Shown one piece after another: positions 17,932-26,467 of a stretch of 64,000 bases of DNA. The position numbers and the translations under genes are program-made. Numbering within the stretch: position 1 is the stretch's first letter; each line of letters begins with the position of its first letter. Source of the stretch: Rahnella sp. AA (GTDB lineage: Bacteria > Pseudomonadota > Gammaproteobacteria > Enterobacterales > Enterobacteriaceae); contig NZ_PITQ01000004.1 of NCBI RefSeq assembly GCF_002834385.1, forward strand, positions 429,158-493,157, given 5' to 3'. Under the pieces are notes generated by a model. That model made no database searches. It was given only the letters and a program-made list of their open reading frames with translations, and was not told the origin of the DNA.

Positions 17932-18971
17932 AACCTGAAAACACACAGCTGGCGCCCGATGGCCAGCCGTTTGAACAGGTGACGCTACAGAATGCGGCGG
18001 GCGCAACCGCCACATTCATGGACTGGGGCGCGACCTGGTTATCCTTCACCCTGCCGCTGGCAGACGGCCCGAGCCGCGAACTGCTGCTCGGCTGTCAGAC
18101 ACCGCATGACTATATGAATCAAAGCGCCTATCTGGGCGCGACCGTCGGGCGCTACGCCAACCGCATTGCCCGCTCGCAGTTTGAGATTGAGGGTAAATTG
18201 CATAGAGTCGTCGCCAATCAGGGCGTACATCAGTTGCACGGCGGGCCGGAAGGCTTCCATGCGCGCCGCTGGAAAACTCTTGAACAGGCCGCGCAAAAGG
18301 TGACGTTCGGGCTGTTTTCTGCCGACGGCGATCAGGGCTATCCGGGCAATATGACGGCGAAAGTGCATTATCAGCTGACCGACGATAACCGTCTGGAGAT
18401 TCGCTACGAAGCGACGGTGGATAAGCTGTGCCCCGTCAATCTGACCAATCACGCTTATTTCAATCTCGACGGCGAAGGCACTGATGCGCGCCAACATAAA
18501 CTGCAACTGTTTGCTGACCGTTTCCTGCCGGTCGACAGCGACGGGATCCCGTGCGCCGATCCGACACCCGTTGAAAACACCGGCATGAACTTCAATGCGC
18601 CAAAAACGCTGGCTAAGGATTTCCTCAGCGATCGCGATCAGCAGCGAGTGAAAGGATATGACCACGCGTATCTGCTGAACCGCACCTGCAATGCCGGCAC
18701 TAATCCAGCCGCACATTTGTGGTCAGCCGATGGCAAAGTGAAAATGACGATGTTCACATCAGCACCGGCTGTGCAGCTTTATAGTGGCAACTTCCTCGGT
18801 GGTACGCCAAACCGCAGCGGCGGCGAATATGCCAGTTACAGCGGCGTTGCGCTGGAAAGCGAATTCCTGCCGGACAGCCCGAACCACGCAACCTGGCCGC
18901 AGCCGAGCTGCTGGATAAAACCGGGCCAGACATACAAATCCGTCACGACGTACCAGTTCTTCGCACTGTAA
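17925..18971 (+). CDS. galM: Aldose 1-epimerase (galactose mutarotase) GalM
   Basis: This 348-residue mutarotase converts beta-D-galactose to the alpha anomer used by GalK. GASIGRYANRI-like [26 protein letters not shown] and TNHAYFNL carry the catalytic His residues, and [13 protein letters not shown] near the end carries the catalytic Glu. I chose the ATG at 17925, which overlaps the galK stop and aligns with E. coli GalM (346 aa); the frame runs open a few codons further upstream inside galK. It is the last gal gene and is followed by a terminator. Confidence 0.95.
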   Translation: MLKPENTQLAPDGQPFEQVTLQNAAGATATFMDWGATWLSFTLPLADGPSRELLLGCQTPHDYMNQSAYLGATVGRYANRIARSQFEIEGKLHRVVANQGVHQLHGGPEGFHARRWKTLEQAAQKVTFGLFSADGDQGYPGNMTAKVHYQLTDDNRLEIRYEATVDKLCPVNLTNHAYFNLDGEGTDARQHKLQLFADRFLPVDSDGIPCADPTPVENTGMNFNAPKTLAKDFLSDRDQQRVKGYDHAYLLNRTCNAGTNPAAHLWSADGKVKMTMFTSAPAVQLYSGNFLGGTPNRSGGEYASYSGVALESEFLPDSPNHATWPQPSCWIKPGQTYKSVTTYQFFAL

Positions 18972-18977
18972 TTCCCC

Positions 18978-19011
18978 GGACAGGGTCGCCCGATCCTGTC
19001 CCTCTTTCTTT
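18978..19011 (+). terminator. Rho-independent terminator of galETKM
   Basis: GGACAGG (18978-18984) pairs with CCTGTCC (18995-19001), followed by CTCTTTCTTTC. It lies seven bases after the galM stop. The U tract is interrupted by C, so efficiency is moderate. Confidence 0.7.
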
Positions 19012-19134
19012 CTGACTTCTGCAAATTTGTGACTTACTGCGCATCTGTATCTGCACTTTTTCAGCTAAAGACTTCACCCGCATCTACGCTTAGAAGGTGT
19101 CCTGCATAAAAGGACGTTCAATAAGGAGTTTGTT

Positions 19135-19467
19135 ATGCGTTTACCCGTTGTGTTATCCCTGCTGGCAACTTTGTGTGCGGCGGGTTCTGCACTGGCCGCT
19201 GACCCCGTAAAAGTCCCTTCTGCCGCCCAAACCGCGCAACGTCAAAAAATGACCGACTGTAATCAGCAGGCCACCACACAATCGCTTAAAGGCGATGAGC
19301 GCAAAAAATTCATGAGCAATTGCCTGAAAGCCGAGGCCAAAACTGACGATAAAATGAATCCTCAGCAGAGGAAGATGAAAGCCTGTAATGCGGACGCCGC
19401 GAAACAAGAACTCAAAGGTGATGCCCGTAAGACCTTCATGAGCACCTGCCTGAAGAAAACCAGCTAG
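19135..19467 (+). CDS. psiF: PsiF-family periplasmic repeat protein
   Basis: This 110-residue exported protein has a signal peptide ending about ALAA (residue 22) and two PsiF repeats. Each repeat has the pattern K-x-x-C-N-x-x-A, LKGDERKKFMS-x-CLK (about 38-65) and again at about 80-108, with the four Cys conserved. PsiF of E. coli is phosphate-starvation-inducible with no known function; there it lies near phoA, not here, so the symbol marks family only. No Pho box was recognised upstream. Start has AAGGAG before it. Confidence 0.8.
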   Translation: MRLPVVLSLLATLCAAGSALAADPVKVPSAAQTAQRQKMTDCNQQATTQSLKGDERKKFMSNCLKAEAKTDDKMNPQQRKMKACNADAAKQELKGDARKTFMSTCLKKTS

Positions 19468-19486
19468 AAACGCTTTTCTTTTGCAC

Positions 19487-19526
19487 AAAACGCGCGGTTC
19501 AGACGCCCGTCTGCGCGTTTTGTTTT
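19487..19526 (+). terminator. Rho-independent terminator after the psiF-like gene
   Basis: AAAACGCGC at 19487-19495 pairs with GCGCGTTTT at 19513-19521, with an inner AGACG/CGTCT helix, then TGTTTT. It is 20 bases after the stop. Confidence 0.85.
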
Positions 19527-19625
19527 ACATCCCCGCAGCAAATTCGTTATGTTTACTCTCAAACGGTATTACAAGACGGTTTTCAGCGTACATACAGATT
19601 GCTGTCAGTGATACCAAGCCCCTAT

Positions 19626-19644
19626 AATGATAATTGTTATCATT
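19626..19644. promoter_or_regulatory. Fur box upstream of gpmA
   Basis: AATGATAATTGTTATCATT is a perfect 8+8 palindrome around TTG and close to the Fur consensus GATAATGATAATCATTATC. It ends 30 bases before the gpmA ATG. The E. coli gpmA promoter is also a Fur target, so iron control of this phosphoglycerate mutase is likely conserved. Confidence 0.85.
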
Positions 19645-19673
19645 GAAAATTCAGTTAACTGAGGAGTTTAGCT

Positions 19674-20426
19674 ATGGCTGTAACCAAACTGGTGCTGGTA
19701 CGTCACGGTGAAAGTGAGTGGAACAAAGAAAACCGTTTTACCGGCTGGCATGATGTTGAACTGTCCGATAAGGGCCGTACTGAAGCAAAAGCTGCGGGTC
19801 AACTGCTGAAAGACGAAGGCTTCCAATTTGACTTCGCTTACACCTCCGTGCTGAAACGTGCCATCCATACCCTGTGGAGCGTTTTGGACGAACTGAACCA
19901 GCCGTGGCTGCCGGTTGAGAAATCCTGGAAACTGAACGAACGTCATTACGGCGCGTTGCAGGGCCTGGATAAAGCAGAAACCGCACAGAAATACGGTGAT
20001 GAGCAAGTTAAACAATGGCGTCGTGGCTTCGCCGTGACTCCACCAGAATTAGATCGTGCAGACGAACGCTTCCCGGGCCATGATCCGCGTTATGCAAAAT
20101 TGACCGCAGCGGAACTGCCAACAACCGAAAGCCTGGCGCTGACCATCGAACGCGTTATCCCTTACTGGACTGACGTTATCAAACCACGCATCGCAAGCGG
20201 CGAACGCGTGATCATCGCAGCACACGGCAACTCATTGCGTGCACTGGTTAAATATCTGGATAACCTGAGCGAAGACGAAATTCTGGAATTGAATATCCCA
20301 ACGGGTGTTCCACTGGTTTACGAATTCGACGAAAACTACAACCCAATCAAACGTTACTACCTGGGTAACGCCGACGAAATCGCAGCGAAAGCAGCGGCCG
20401 TGGCAAACCAGGGTAAAGCGAAGTAA
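19674..20426 (+). CDS. gpmA: 2,3-bisphosphoglycerate-dependent phosphoglycerate mutase GpmA
   Basis: This 250-residue cofactor-dependent mutase (E. coli 250) interconverts 3- and 2-phosphoglycerate in lower glycolysis. [10 protein letters not shown] at residues 8-17 holds the phosphohistidine (His11), [10 protein letters not shown] carries the catalytic Glu, and [10 protein letters not shown] the second catalytic His. A GAGGAG-type site precedes the ATG. A Fur box overlaps the promoter, so expression should rise in iron starvation, when the metal-dependent mutase is less useful. It is followed by a strong terminator. Confidence 0.97.
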   Translation: MAVTKLVLVRHGESEWNKENRFTGWHDVELSDKGRTEAKAAGQLLKDEGFQFDFAYTSVLKRAIHTLWSVLDELNQPWLPVEKSWKLNERHYGALQGLDKAETAQKYGDEQVKQWRRGFAVTPPELDRADERFPGHDPRYAKLTAAELPTTESLALTIERVIPYWTDVIKPRIASGERVIIAAHGNSLRALVKYLDNLSEDEILELNIPTGVPLVYEFDENYNPIKRYYLGNADEIAAKAAAVANQGKAK

Positions 20427-20432
20427 TTGGCG

Positions 20433-20486
20433 TTTTCTGAGTAAACTCAGAAAATGTGAGAAGGCATGCGTAAGCATGCCTTTTTT
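20433..20486 (+). terminator. Double hairpin terminator of gpmA
   Basis: A first stem TTTTCTGAGT/ACTCAGAAAA (20433-20454) is followed by AAGGCATGC/GCATGCCTT (20461-20469 and 20474-20482) and a T run. It ends 25 bases before the next gene start, which argues against a longer start for that gene. Confidence 0.9.
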
Positions 20487-20510
20487 GCAGGTTTCAGTAA
20501 GGAGAGTTCG

Positions 20511-20981
20511 ATGTCCGTCAGACGCGCATCACCGCATGAAGCCGAGCAGCTGTGGGAAATAAGGAACCTGGCTATCCGCCACGGATGCAAACAGACTTAC
20601 GCAGAATCAATCCTGACGGCATGGACACCCGATCAGATGCCCGCAGGATTTCCGAACGCGATTACCCATAATCCTTTTTTTGTTGCCGATGCGCATGATG
20701 GTTTTCCGGTCGCCACAGGATTTCTTGATGTTGAGAATGGAAGCGTTGAAGCCATTTTCACGCGTCCCGGATTCGAAGGGAAAGGGCTCGCCACGCAAAT
20801 TCTCAATGCGATAAAAGCGGAAGCAAAAAAACTGGGTTTTTCTGCCCTGACGCTGTCGTCCACGCCCAATGCTTTTGAATTTTACAAACGAAACGGATTC
20901 AGTCTGATAAAGGAAAGTATTTATCGCTCGGAAATGGCGAATGCCAGCCTGCGTTGCATGGATATGCGTTGTGAATTGTGA
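20511..20981 (+). CDS. GNAT-family N-acetyltransferase
   Basis: This 156-residue protein begins MSVRRASPHEAEQLWEIRN and has the acetyl-CoA-binding motif A VEAIFTRPGFEGKGLATQIL (about 77-97) and the motif B region LTLSSTPNAFEFYKRNGF. This is a typical stand-alone GNAT fold; the acceptor substrate is not predictable. GGAGAG precedes the ATG at 20511. A longer reading from 20466 would start within the gpmA terminator and is rejected. It probably has its own promoter or relies on readthrough. Confidence 0.85.
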   Translation: MSVRRASPHEAEQLWEIRNLAIRHGCKQTYAESILTAWTPDQMPAGFPNAITHNPFFVADAHDGFPVATGFLDVENGSVEAIFTRPGFEGKGLATQILNAIKAEAKKLGFSALTLSSTPNAFEFYKRNGFSLIKESIYRSEMANASLRCMDMRCEL

Positions 20982-20993
20982 ACTACATATTCT

Positions 20994-21023
20994 GGCTAAA
21001 AAAAAGCCCCGCATAAACGGGGC
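20994..21023 (-). terminator. Rho-independent terminator of aroG
   Basis: On the minus strand GAGCCCCG and CGGGGCTT form a stem around TTTATG, followed by a run of at least seven T. It lies 25 bases after the aroG stop and between convergent genes. Confidence 0.9.
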
Positions 21024-21047
21024 TCAGTTCAGCTTTGCTGTGACAGA

Positions 21048-22100
21048 TTAGCCGCGACGTGCTTTAACTGCGTTTGCAAGATTGCGCAGCAGCACTTCGG
21101 TATCTTCCCAGCCGATGCACGCATCGGTCACGCTCTGGCCGTAAACCAGCGGCTCACCGCTGTCGAGGCTCTGGTTACCTTCAACCAGATGGCTTTCAAC
21201 CATCACGCCCATAATCGCCTGTTCGCCACCGGCAACCTGACCGCAAACGTCTTCACAGACTTCCATCTGCTTTTTGAATTGCTTGCTGCTGTTAGCATGG
21301 CTGAAGTCGATCATGATACGGGCTGGCAAGCCGCCTTTTTTTAGGCCTTCTTTCACTTCCGATACATCCTGAGCGCTATAGTTTGGCTTTTTACCGCCGC
21401 GCAGGATGATATGACAGTCGTTGTTTCCGCTGGTGTTAACGATAGCGGAATGACCCCATTTGGTGACAGACAGGAAGCAGTGCGGCGCACCGGCTGCGTT
21501 AATCGCGTCGATCGCCACTTTGATGGTGCCGTCTGTGCCGTTTTTGAAACCCACCGGGCAGGATAAACCGGAGGAAAGCTCACGGTGAACCTGAGATTCT
21601 GTAGTACGTGCGCCAATCGCGCCCCAGCTCATTAAATCCGCCAGATATTGTGGCGTGATCATGTCCAGGAATTCACCTGCCGCAGGCAGGCCAGTATCAT
21701 TAATATCAAGTAACAATTTGCGCGCGATGCGCAGACCGTCGTTAATTTGGTAGCTGTTGTTCATATGCGGGTCGTTGATCAGCCCTTTCCAGCCGACCGT
21801 CGTACGCGGTTTTTCGAAGTAAACGCGCATGACCACTTCCAGCTCGCCCTGCAACTCTTCACGCATTTTCAGCAGACGTGCTGCGTATTCTTTCGCGGCT
21901 TTAGGATCGTTGATCGAGCAAGGTCCGATGACAACCAGAAGGCGATCGTCGTTGCCTTTCAGGATCTTATGAATGGCATTGCGTGCATGAGACACCGTCT
22001 TTGCCGCTTTGTCAGTGGCGGGAAACTTTTCCAGCAGCGCTACAGGTGGCAAAAGTTCCTTAATTTCTTTGATGCGTAAATCGTCGTTTTGATAATTCAT
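21048..22100 (-). CDS. aroG: Phenylalanine-type 3-deoxy-7-phosphoheptulonate (DAHP) synthase AroG
   Basis: This 350-residue class I DAHP synthase (E. coli AroG 350) condenses phosphoenolpyruvate and erythrose-4-phosphate as the first step to aromatic amino acids. It begins MNYQNDDLRIKEIKELLPPV, as AroG does, and VIGPCSI (about 57-63) holds the metal-ligating Cys. KPRTTVGWKG is the PEP-binding motif. The sequence is closer to the Phe-inhibited AroG than to AroF or AroH. A TyrR box lies upstream, so TyrR with aromatic amino acids is the probable repressor. It stands alone with its own terminator. Confidence 0.96.
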   Translation of the reverse strand: MNYQNDDLRIKEIKELLPPVALLEKFPATDKAAKTVSHARNAIHKILKGNDDRLLVVIGPCSINDPKAAKEYAARLLKMREELQGELEVVMRVYFEKPRTTVGWKGLINDPHMNNSYQINDGLRIARKLLLDINDTGLPAAGEFLDMITPQYLADLMSWGAIGARTTESQVHRELSSGLSCPVGFKNGTDGTIKVAIDAINAAGAPHCFLSVTKWGHSAIVNTSGNNDCHIILRGGKKPNYSAQDVSEVKEGLKKGGLPARIMIDFSHANSSKQFKKQMEVCEDVCGQVAGGEQAIMGVMVESHLVEGNQSLDSGEPLVYGQSVTDACIGWEDTEVLLRNLANAVKARRG

Positions 22101-22176
22101 AACTGTTCCATTCGGATGTTCATAAGTGACAAAGCGAAACGCTGACCGCGTTCAATCTAGCGGTATTGGGTTCTGG

Positions 22177-22194
22177 TGTAAATCTACTTTTACA
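22177..22194. promoter_or_regulatory. TyrR box upstream of aroG
   Basis: TGTAAA, six bases, TTTACA is an exact match to the strong TyrR box form TGTAAA-N6-TTTACA. It ends 77 bases before the aroG ATG on the minus strand, as expected for a repressor site over the promoter. E. coli aroG is a known TyrR target. Confidence 0.9.
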
Positions 22195-22300
22195 CTTCCG
22201 AATAGTCTCATTTTGATTTAAGACATGAATTGATTAGCTAGGCTTTTACATGACACACGAAAAACAACCACGGACCTCACTGAACAATGGAGATGACATT

Positions 22301-22630
22301 ATGAAAAAGCTCGCAATCATGTTACTGAGCGCATCGATGGCGTTGACGACCGGCGCGGCCTACGCTGCCGGTGAATCCACGGCCAGTGATAACAATGGCC
22401 AGGCGAATCAGTCCAACTCCCCGGGTTCGATTCAAAAAATCGCCCCTAAAAGCGTGAGCAACGATCAGATTAACAATACCGACAAGCCGGTTAATGAAGT
22501 GAATACCAAAACCGATTCCACGAAACACCATATGAGCAAAACCAAAGAGCACAAGAAAACCATGTGCAAAGATGGTCGATGCCCGAATCAGACGCCGGGG
22601 ACAACCCAGTCCAAAGATACCGCTAACTAG
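22301..22630 (+). CDS. ybgS: YbgS-like secreted protein of unknown function
   Basis: This 109-residue protein has a signal peptide (MKKLAIMLLSASMALTTGAAYA) ending about residue 22 and a low-complexity Asn/Ser/Thr/Lys-rich mature part. The C-terminal motif EHKKTMCKDGRCPN matches E. coli YbgS, which has EHKNTMCKDGRCPD and sits at the same place between aroG and zitB. YbgS has no established function; homeobox-like annotation is historical. The ATG at 22301 follows GGAGATGAC; a longer frame from 22250 lacks this and would bury the signal peptide. The two Cys could form a disulfide or bind a metal. Confidence 0.85.
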   Translation: MKKLAIMLLSASMALTTGAAYAAGESTASDNNGQANQSNSPGSIQKIAPKSVSNDQINNTDKPVNEVNTKTDSTKHHMSKTKEHKKTMCKDGRCPNQTPGTTQSKDTAN

Positions 22631-22745
22631 CCTCTCTGAACGGCATACCCGGAGGGACCTCCGTTCCTCCAAACTCCCTTTCTTGCAACAGGTTATGATT
22701 AGGTTATTGTATTGATCTCTGTTCATCCCTTTTGTGAATAATTAT

Positions 22746-23711
22746 ATGTCTTCCTCTTTATTACCTCAGGATAAGAATGGCCGGCGGCTGTTACTGGCGT
22801 TTCTGGTTACCGTGATTTTCATGGTTGCGGAAGTGATTGGCGGCCTCATCTCCGGTTCGCTGGCCTTGCTCGCCGACGCCGGACACATGCTGACCGACGC
22901 AGCAGCCTTGCTGGTCGCCCTGCTTGCCGTACGCTTCGCGAAACGCAAACCTAACGCCCGGCACACTTTTGGTTATTTACGCCTGACCACGATGGCCGCT
23001 TTTGTGAATGCGGCTGCACTGCTAGTGATCGTTGTACTGATTGTGTGGGAGGCCATCGCCCGTTTCTTCAGCCCTCAGCCTGTCATGGGCACAACTATGC
23101 TGGTGATTGCGATTGCGGGGCTCTTCGCCAATATTCTTGCGTTCTGGTTGCTGCATCAGGGTGAAGAGAAAGCCAATATCAATGTGCGTGCTGCGGCGCT
23201 TCATGTCTTAGGTGATTTGCTGGGTTCTATCGGTGCCGTGGCTGCGGCACTGATCATCATGTACACCGGCTGGACGCCTATCGACCCGATTCTGTCGGTG
23301 CTGGTTTCCTGCTTAGTACTCAACAATGCGTGGCGGCTGATGCGTGAGAGCTTCCATGAATTGCTTGAAGGGACGCCGCAGGAAATTGATATTGATAAAC
23401 TGCGCAAAGATTTGTCGATGAGCATTCCCGAAGTACGTAACGTCCATCACGTTCACGTCTGGCAGATTGGTGAACAGCGTCTGATGACGCTGCATGTACA
23501 GGTCGTTCCGCCCCATGATCATGACGCCCTGCTTGACCGTATCCAGCGTCATTTACTCGACAAGTGCCGTATCGGCCATGCCACCATTCAGATGGAGTAC
23601 GGACGCTGTGAAACCCCGGACTGTGAGATCAACGAAGCTCCGGCTGCTGTGACTGGCCACGATCATCATGGGCACGATCACCACGGACATAGCCACGCTC
23701 ATCATCACTGA
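22746..23711 (+). CDS. zitB: Zinc transporter ZitB (cation diffusion facilitator)
   Basis: This 321-residue inner-membrane Zn(II)/H+ antiporter exports zinc. It has six transmembrane helices with [10 protein letters not shown] in helix 2 and HVLGDLLGS in helix 5, whose His and Asp residues make the transport site, and a cytoplasmic C-terminal domain ([13 protein letters not shown]). The tail from about residue 304 is a His-rich stretch, [17 protein letters not shown], likely a zinc buffer; E. coli ZitB also has His-rich ends. An in-frame GTG at 22734 could add four residues; neither start has a strong ribosome-binding site. Confidence 0.95.
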   Translation: MSSSLLPQDKNGRRLLLAFLVTVIFMVAEVIGGLISGSLALLADAGHMLTDAAALLVALLAVRFAKRKPNARHTFGYLRLTTMAAFVNAAALLVIVVLIVWEAIARFFSPQPVMGTTMLVIAIAGLFANILAFWLLHQGEEKANINVRAAALHVLGDLLGSIGAVAAALIIMYTGWTPIDPILSVLVSCLVLNNAWRLMRESFHELLEGTPQEIDIDKLRKDLSMSIPEVRNVHHVHVWQIGEQRLMTLHVQVVPPHDHDALLDRIQRHLLDKCRIGHATIQMEYGRCETPDCEINEAPAAVTGHDHHGHDHHGHSHAHHH

Positions 23712-23735
23712 TCTTGTCGTTCAGAGCCTCAATGC

Positions 23736-23766
23736 AAAACGCCTCTGAAATAGAGGCGTTTTTTAT
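23736..23766. terminator. Bidirectional terminator between zitB and pnuC
   Basis: AACGCCTCT (23738-23746) pairs with AGAGGCGTT (23752-23760), with a T run on the plus strand (23759-23764) and AAAA before the stem giving a T run on the minus strand. Confidence 0.9.
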
Positions 23767-23776
23767 GGGGAGCAGA

Positions 23777-24499
23777 TCAGGCTTTCTGCAACGGCCGCGA
23801 ACCGTTTTGCCGGGCACTTTTGATCCACAGCCAGGAGCCATTGAGGGCAATCAGCGTCAACAGCACATATTCCAGCGCCATCGCATAAACGCCCTGATAA
23901 GCAAAAATGGCCACACTGATGACATCAATCACCACCCACAGCAGCCAGTTTTCAACGTATTTGCGCGTCATCAGCAGCATCGCGATAATCGACAGCACCA
24001 TCATGGATGAATCCCAGAACGGGAACGCATCAGGCTGTAGCTCCGGCATGTTGACGTTCAGCCCCAGCGCCTGCATCACATTCACCGCCACCAGCGTGAG
24101 CGCGGCAAATACGCGGTCAATATTGAAAGTCATCAGCGCAATACCTGCCACGCAGATAACGCCCCACAGCAGCGCTTTGCCGCGCGGCAACCAGCGGATC
24201 TGCAATTCTGCCTGCTGATCTGCTGTCTGGCGGCTCCAGGCATACCAGCCATAAATATTGGCGGCGAAGAAAAACACCTGAAGCAGCAAGCTGGCATACA
24301 GCTGGATCTGGAAGAAGATAATCGCAAACAACGTCACGTTGACCAGGCCGAACGGATAGTTGATCAGTTTTTCTTTGCTGGCATACCAGATGCAAAGCAA
24401 ACCAAAAACAGTCCCGACGGCTTCTATCCACGACAGATCATATCCTCCTTTCCCAAGAGGAATATGAACCAGAATATTGCTGGTACTGAAAAAATCCAT
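23777..24499 (-). CDS. pnuC: Nicotinamide riboside transporter PnuC
   Basis: This 240-residue inner-membrane carrier imports nicotinamide riboside, which is trapped by phosphorylation in the cell. About seven transmembrane helices are visible, with family segments NVTLFAIIFFQIQLYA and ANIYGWYAWSRQT. E. coli PnuC (239 aa) begins MDFFS; I use the third of three consecutive in-frame ATGs (24499) for this match. It lies 42 bases after nadA on the same strand, so the pair is an operon under the NadR box, coupling de novo synthesis and salvage of NAD. Confidence 0.95.
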   Translation of the reverse strand: MDFFSTSNILVHIPLGKGGYDLSWIEAVGTVFGLLCIWYASKEKLINYPFGLVNVTLFAIIFFQIQLYASLLLQVFFFAANIYGWYAWSRQTADQQAELQIRWLPRGKALLWGVICVAGIALMTFNIDRVFAALTLVAVNVMQALGLNVNMPELQPDAFPFWDSSMMVLSIIAMLLMTRKYVENWLLWVVIDVISVAIFAYQGVYAMALEYVLLTLIALNGSWLWIKSARQNGSRPLQKA

Positions 24500-24541
24500 C
24501 ATCACATCCTTTCCTTTTTGTGGCGGGTACGGGGTTCAGTG

Positions 24542-25606
24542 TTACAGCGCTTTAGTCTGGGCTTTCAGTTTAAGTTGTGCCGCGAAATCCAGCATACGAT
24601 TCAGCGGGATCAGTGATTTCACACGCAGCGCTTCGTCCACTTCAATTGCATGTTCTGCTCCGCCATGTTCCAGCCCCTCTGCAATCGCCTTCAGGCCGTT
24701 CATCGCCATCCACGGGCAGTGTGCGCAGGTGCGACAACTGGCGCCTTCGCCTGCTGTCGGCGCTTCGAACAATTCTTTATCCGGGCACGCCTGTTGCATT
24801 TTGTAAAAAATACCGCGATCCGTAGCCACAATAAGCTGTTTTTGCGGCAGGGTTTTCGCGGCCTGAATCAGCTGGCTGGTTGAACCGACGGCATCAGCCA
24901 TATCCACGATCGCCTGAGGGGACTCAGGATGCACCAGTATGGCCGCATCAGGGTACAAACCTTTCATCCGGGTCAGCGCCTGGGTTTTAAACTCGTCATG
25001 GACGATACAGGCACCCTGCCAGCAGAGTACATCCGCCCCCGTCTGCTTACGCACGTAATTTCCCAAATGACGATCCGGAGCCCAGATGATTTTTTCACCC
25101 AAACTGTCAAGATGTTCAATCAATTCTACCGCAATGCTTGAAGTGACGACCCAGTCAGCGCGCGCTTTTACCGCCGCCGAGGTATTAGCGTAGACCACCA
25201 CGGTGCGATCGGGGTGGCTGTCGCAGAAATCCGAGAATTCCTGTTCCGGGCAACCTAAGTCCAGAGAGCACTCCGCGTTGAGTGTCGGCATCAGAACCGT
25301 TTTTTCAGGGCTGAGGATTTTGGCCGTTTCCCCCATAAACCGGACACCCGCCACCAGCAGCGTTGACGCCGGATGCTGGCTGCCGAAACGGGCCATCTCC
25401 AGTGAATCCGCAACGATACCGCCGGTCTCTTCTGCCAGCGCCTGGATTTCAGGATCAGTGTAATAATGCGCGACCATCACGGCATCGCGCTCTTTCAGCA
25501 GTTTCTTAATCTTCTCTTTATAGAAGGTCTTTTCGTCTGCATTCAGAACTGCGGGTTTAGGCGGGAAAGGATATACCGTCGCATTCAGATCTAATGTTTC
25601 GCTCAT
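24542..25606 (-). CDS. nadA: Quinolinate synthase NadA
   Basis: This 354-residue [4Fe-4S] enzyme condenses iminoaspartate with dihydroxyacetone phosphate to quinolinate in NAD synthesis. Cluster ligands are the Cys of CSLDLGC, CWQGAC and the CRTCAHCPW motif near the C terminus. [12 protein letters not shown] and [12 protein letters not shown] are substrate-binding segments. E. coli NadA has 347 residues. The ATG at 25606 gives the closest N terminus; an ATG three codons upstream is also possible. A NadR box precedes it and pnuC follows. Confidence 0.96.
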   Translation of the reverse strand: MSETLDLNATVYPFPPKPAVLNADEKTFYKEKIKKLLKERDAVMVAHYYTDPEIQALAEETGGIVADSLEMARFGSQHPASTLLVAGVRFMGETAKILSPEKTVLMPTLNAECSLDLGCPEQEFSDFCDSHPDRTVVVYANTSAAVKARADWVVTSSIAVELIEHLDSLGEKIIWAPDRHLGNYVRKQTGADVLCWQGACIVHDEFKTQALTRMKGLYPDAAILVHPESPQAIVDMADAVGSTSQLIQAAKTLPQKQLIVATDRGIFYKMQQACPDKELFEAPTAGEGASCRTCAHCPWMAMNGLKAIAEGLEHGGAEHAIEVDEALRVKSLIPLNRMLDFAAQLKLKAQTKAL

Positions 25607-25651
25607 ACTCTTCATCTCATTCAGTCAGGCACTGCGCCGGAAGCCACAGCC

Positions 25652-25669
25652 GGTTTAACAGATTAAACC
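25652..25669. promoter_or_regulatory. NadR box upstream of nadA-pnuC
   Basis: GGTTTA, six bases, TAAACC is a palindrome matching the NadR operator form TGTTTA-N6-TAAACA except at the outer base pair. It lies 46-63 bases before the chosen nadA start. NadR represses nadA-pnuC when NAD is sufficient in enterobacteria. Confidence 0.75.
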
Positions 25670-25830
25670 ACTGGTTTTGTATGCTAAACAAAATACCGTA
25701 AAAAACGAGGTAAGTCGTCCAAATTTTGTTCTTAAGGCTTTAAATGTTTACTGGACTTAAAATAGAGGCGTTTTGGGATTCTGCGGATAGGGAAGATTAA
25801 GATGACGTGAGAAATACAGAGGCGTGAATG

Positions 25831-25860
25831 CGAAAAAAGCGCCTAAAGGCGCTTTTTTTC
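25831..25860 (-). terminator. Rho-independent terminator of the tRNA-Lys operon
   Basis: AAAGCGCC (25836-25843) pairs with GGCGCTTT (25848-25855) around TAAA. The minus strand continues TTTTTTCGC. It lies downstream of the last tRNA-Lys and upstream of nadA, which is transcribed the same way. Confidence 0.85.
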
Positions 25861-25911
25861 TGAATTTGATGAAGTAGACATCTTTGCAATTTAGATGGCT
25901 CACTTTAAAAG

Positions 25912-25987
25912 TGGTGGGCCGTGCTGGATTCGAACCAGCGACCAATTGATTAAAAGTCAACTGCTCTACCAACTGAGCTAACGGCCC
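25912..25987 (-). tRNA. tRNA-Lys (anticodon UUU), third in the transcript
   Basis: This 76-base gene including encoded CCA forms a full cloverleaf on the minus strand: acceptor GGGCCGT/ACGGCCC with discriminator A, D arm GCTCAGTTGGTAGAGC, anticodon loop CTTTTAA, and T arm with GTTCGAATC. The anticodon TTT reads lysine codons AAA and AAG. It is identical in sequence to the two copies upstream. Confidence 0.97.
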
Positions 25988-26033
25988 ATCTAAATGCTTT
26001 GTACTACTTATTCAGGACTTACCACTTAAAGAG

Positions 26034-26109
26034 TGGTGGGCCGTGCTGGATTCGAACCAGCGACCAATTGATTAAAAGTCAACTGCTCTACCAACTGAGC
26101 TAACGGCCC
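26034..26109 (-). tRNA. tRNA-Lys (anticodon UUU), second in the transcript
   Basis: This is identical over all 76 bases to the neighbouring lysine tRNA genes, including the encoded CCA. A 46-base spacer separates it from the third copy. The short GTGGTGGG context around the 3' end is repeated, consistent with tandem duplication. Confidence 0.97.
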
Positions 26110-26194
26110 TTCCTGAATACTTCTGACTGCCTTTGTGTCTTGCAGTTGGTGTGCAAGCCACTTGCCTGTTTGTTTAGATGATCCACTGTAAAAG

Positions 26195-26270
26195 TGGTGG
26201 GCCGTGCTGGATTCGAACCAGCGACCAATTGATTAAAAGTCAACTGCTCTACCAACTGAGCTAACGGCCC
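26195..26270 (-). tRNA. tRNA-Lys (anticodon UUU), first in the transcript
   Basis: This is the promoter-proximal copy, 76 bases with encoded CCA and anticodon TTT, identical to the other two. An 85-base spacer follows it. E. coli has lysine and valine tRNAs interleaved in the homologous cluster (lysT-valT-lysW and others); no valine tRNA is seen here. Confidence 0.97.
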
Positions 26271-26344
26271 TTCTAAACCTACTGCAAATTGCCTAAATCT
26301 CTGACAGCGTTAGCCGTTTGGAGTTGTCTGGGCAACGGCGGCAT

Positions 26345-26372
26345 ATATTACTTATTTAACTTTTCTGTGCAA
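26345..26372 (-). promoter_or_regulatory. Promoter of the tRNA-Lys operon
   Basis: On the minus strand TTGCAC, 16 bases, TAATAT, then a GC-rich stretch GCCGCCGTTG. A GC-rich discriminator after the -10 is a hallmark of stringently controlled stable-RNA promoters. The expected start is about 65 bases before the first tRNA. Confidence 0.6.
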
Positions 26373-26467
26373 CTTTAATTTTCACAAAGATGCTCAACTG
26401 CTGGTCTTTCACACACCCAAGCCCAGAAAATGCACGATATGTACATTTTCCGGTCCTGAATGAAGAA

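Noticed and set aside
20466..20510. Longer start for the acetyltransferase at 20466
   Set aside because: It would start within the gpmA terminator stem and lacks a Shine-Dalgarno; the ATG at 20511 has GGAGAG.
25912..26270. Three evenly spaced identical sequences as a CRISPR-like array
   Set aside because: Each repeat is a full 76-base tRNA-Lys with CCA, and spacers differ in length (46 and 85 bases).
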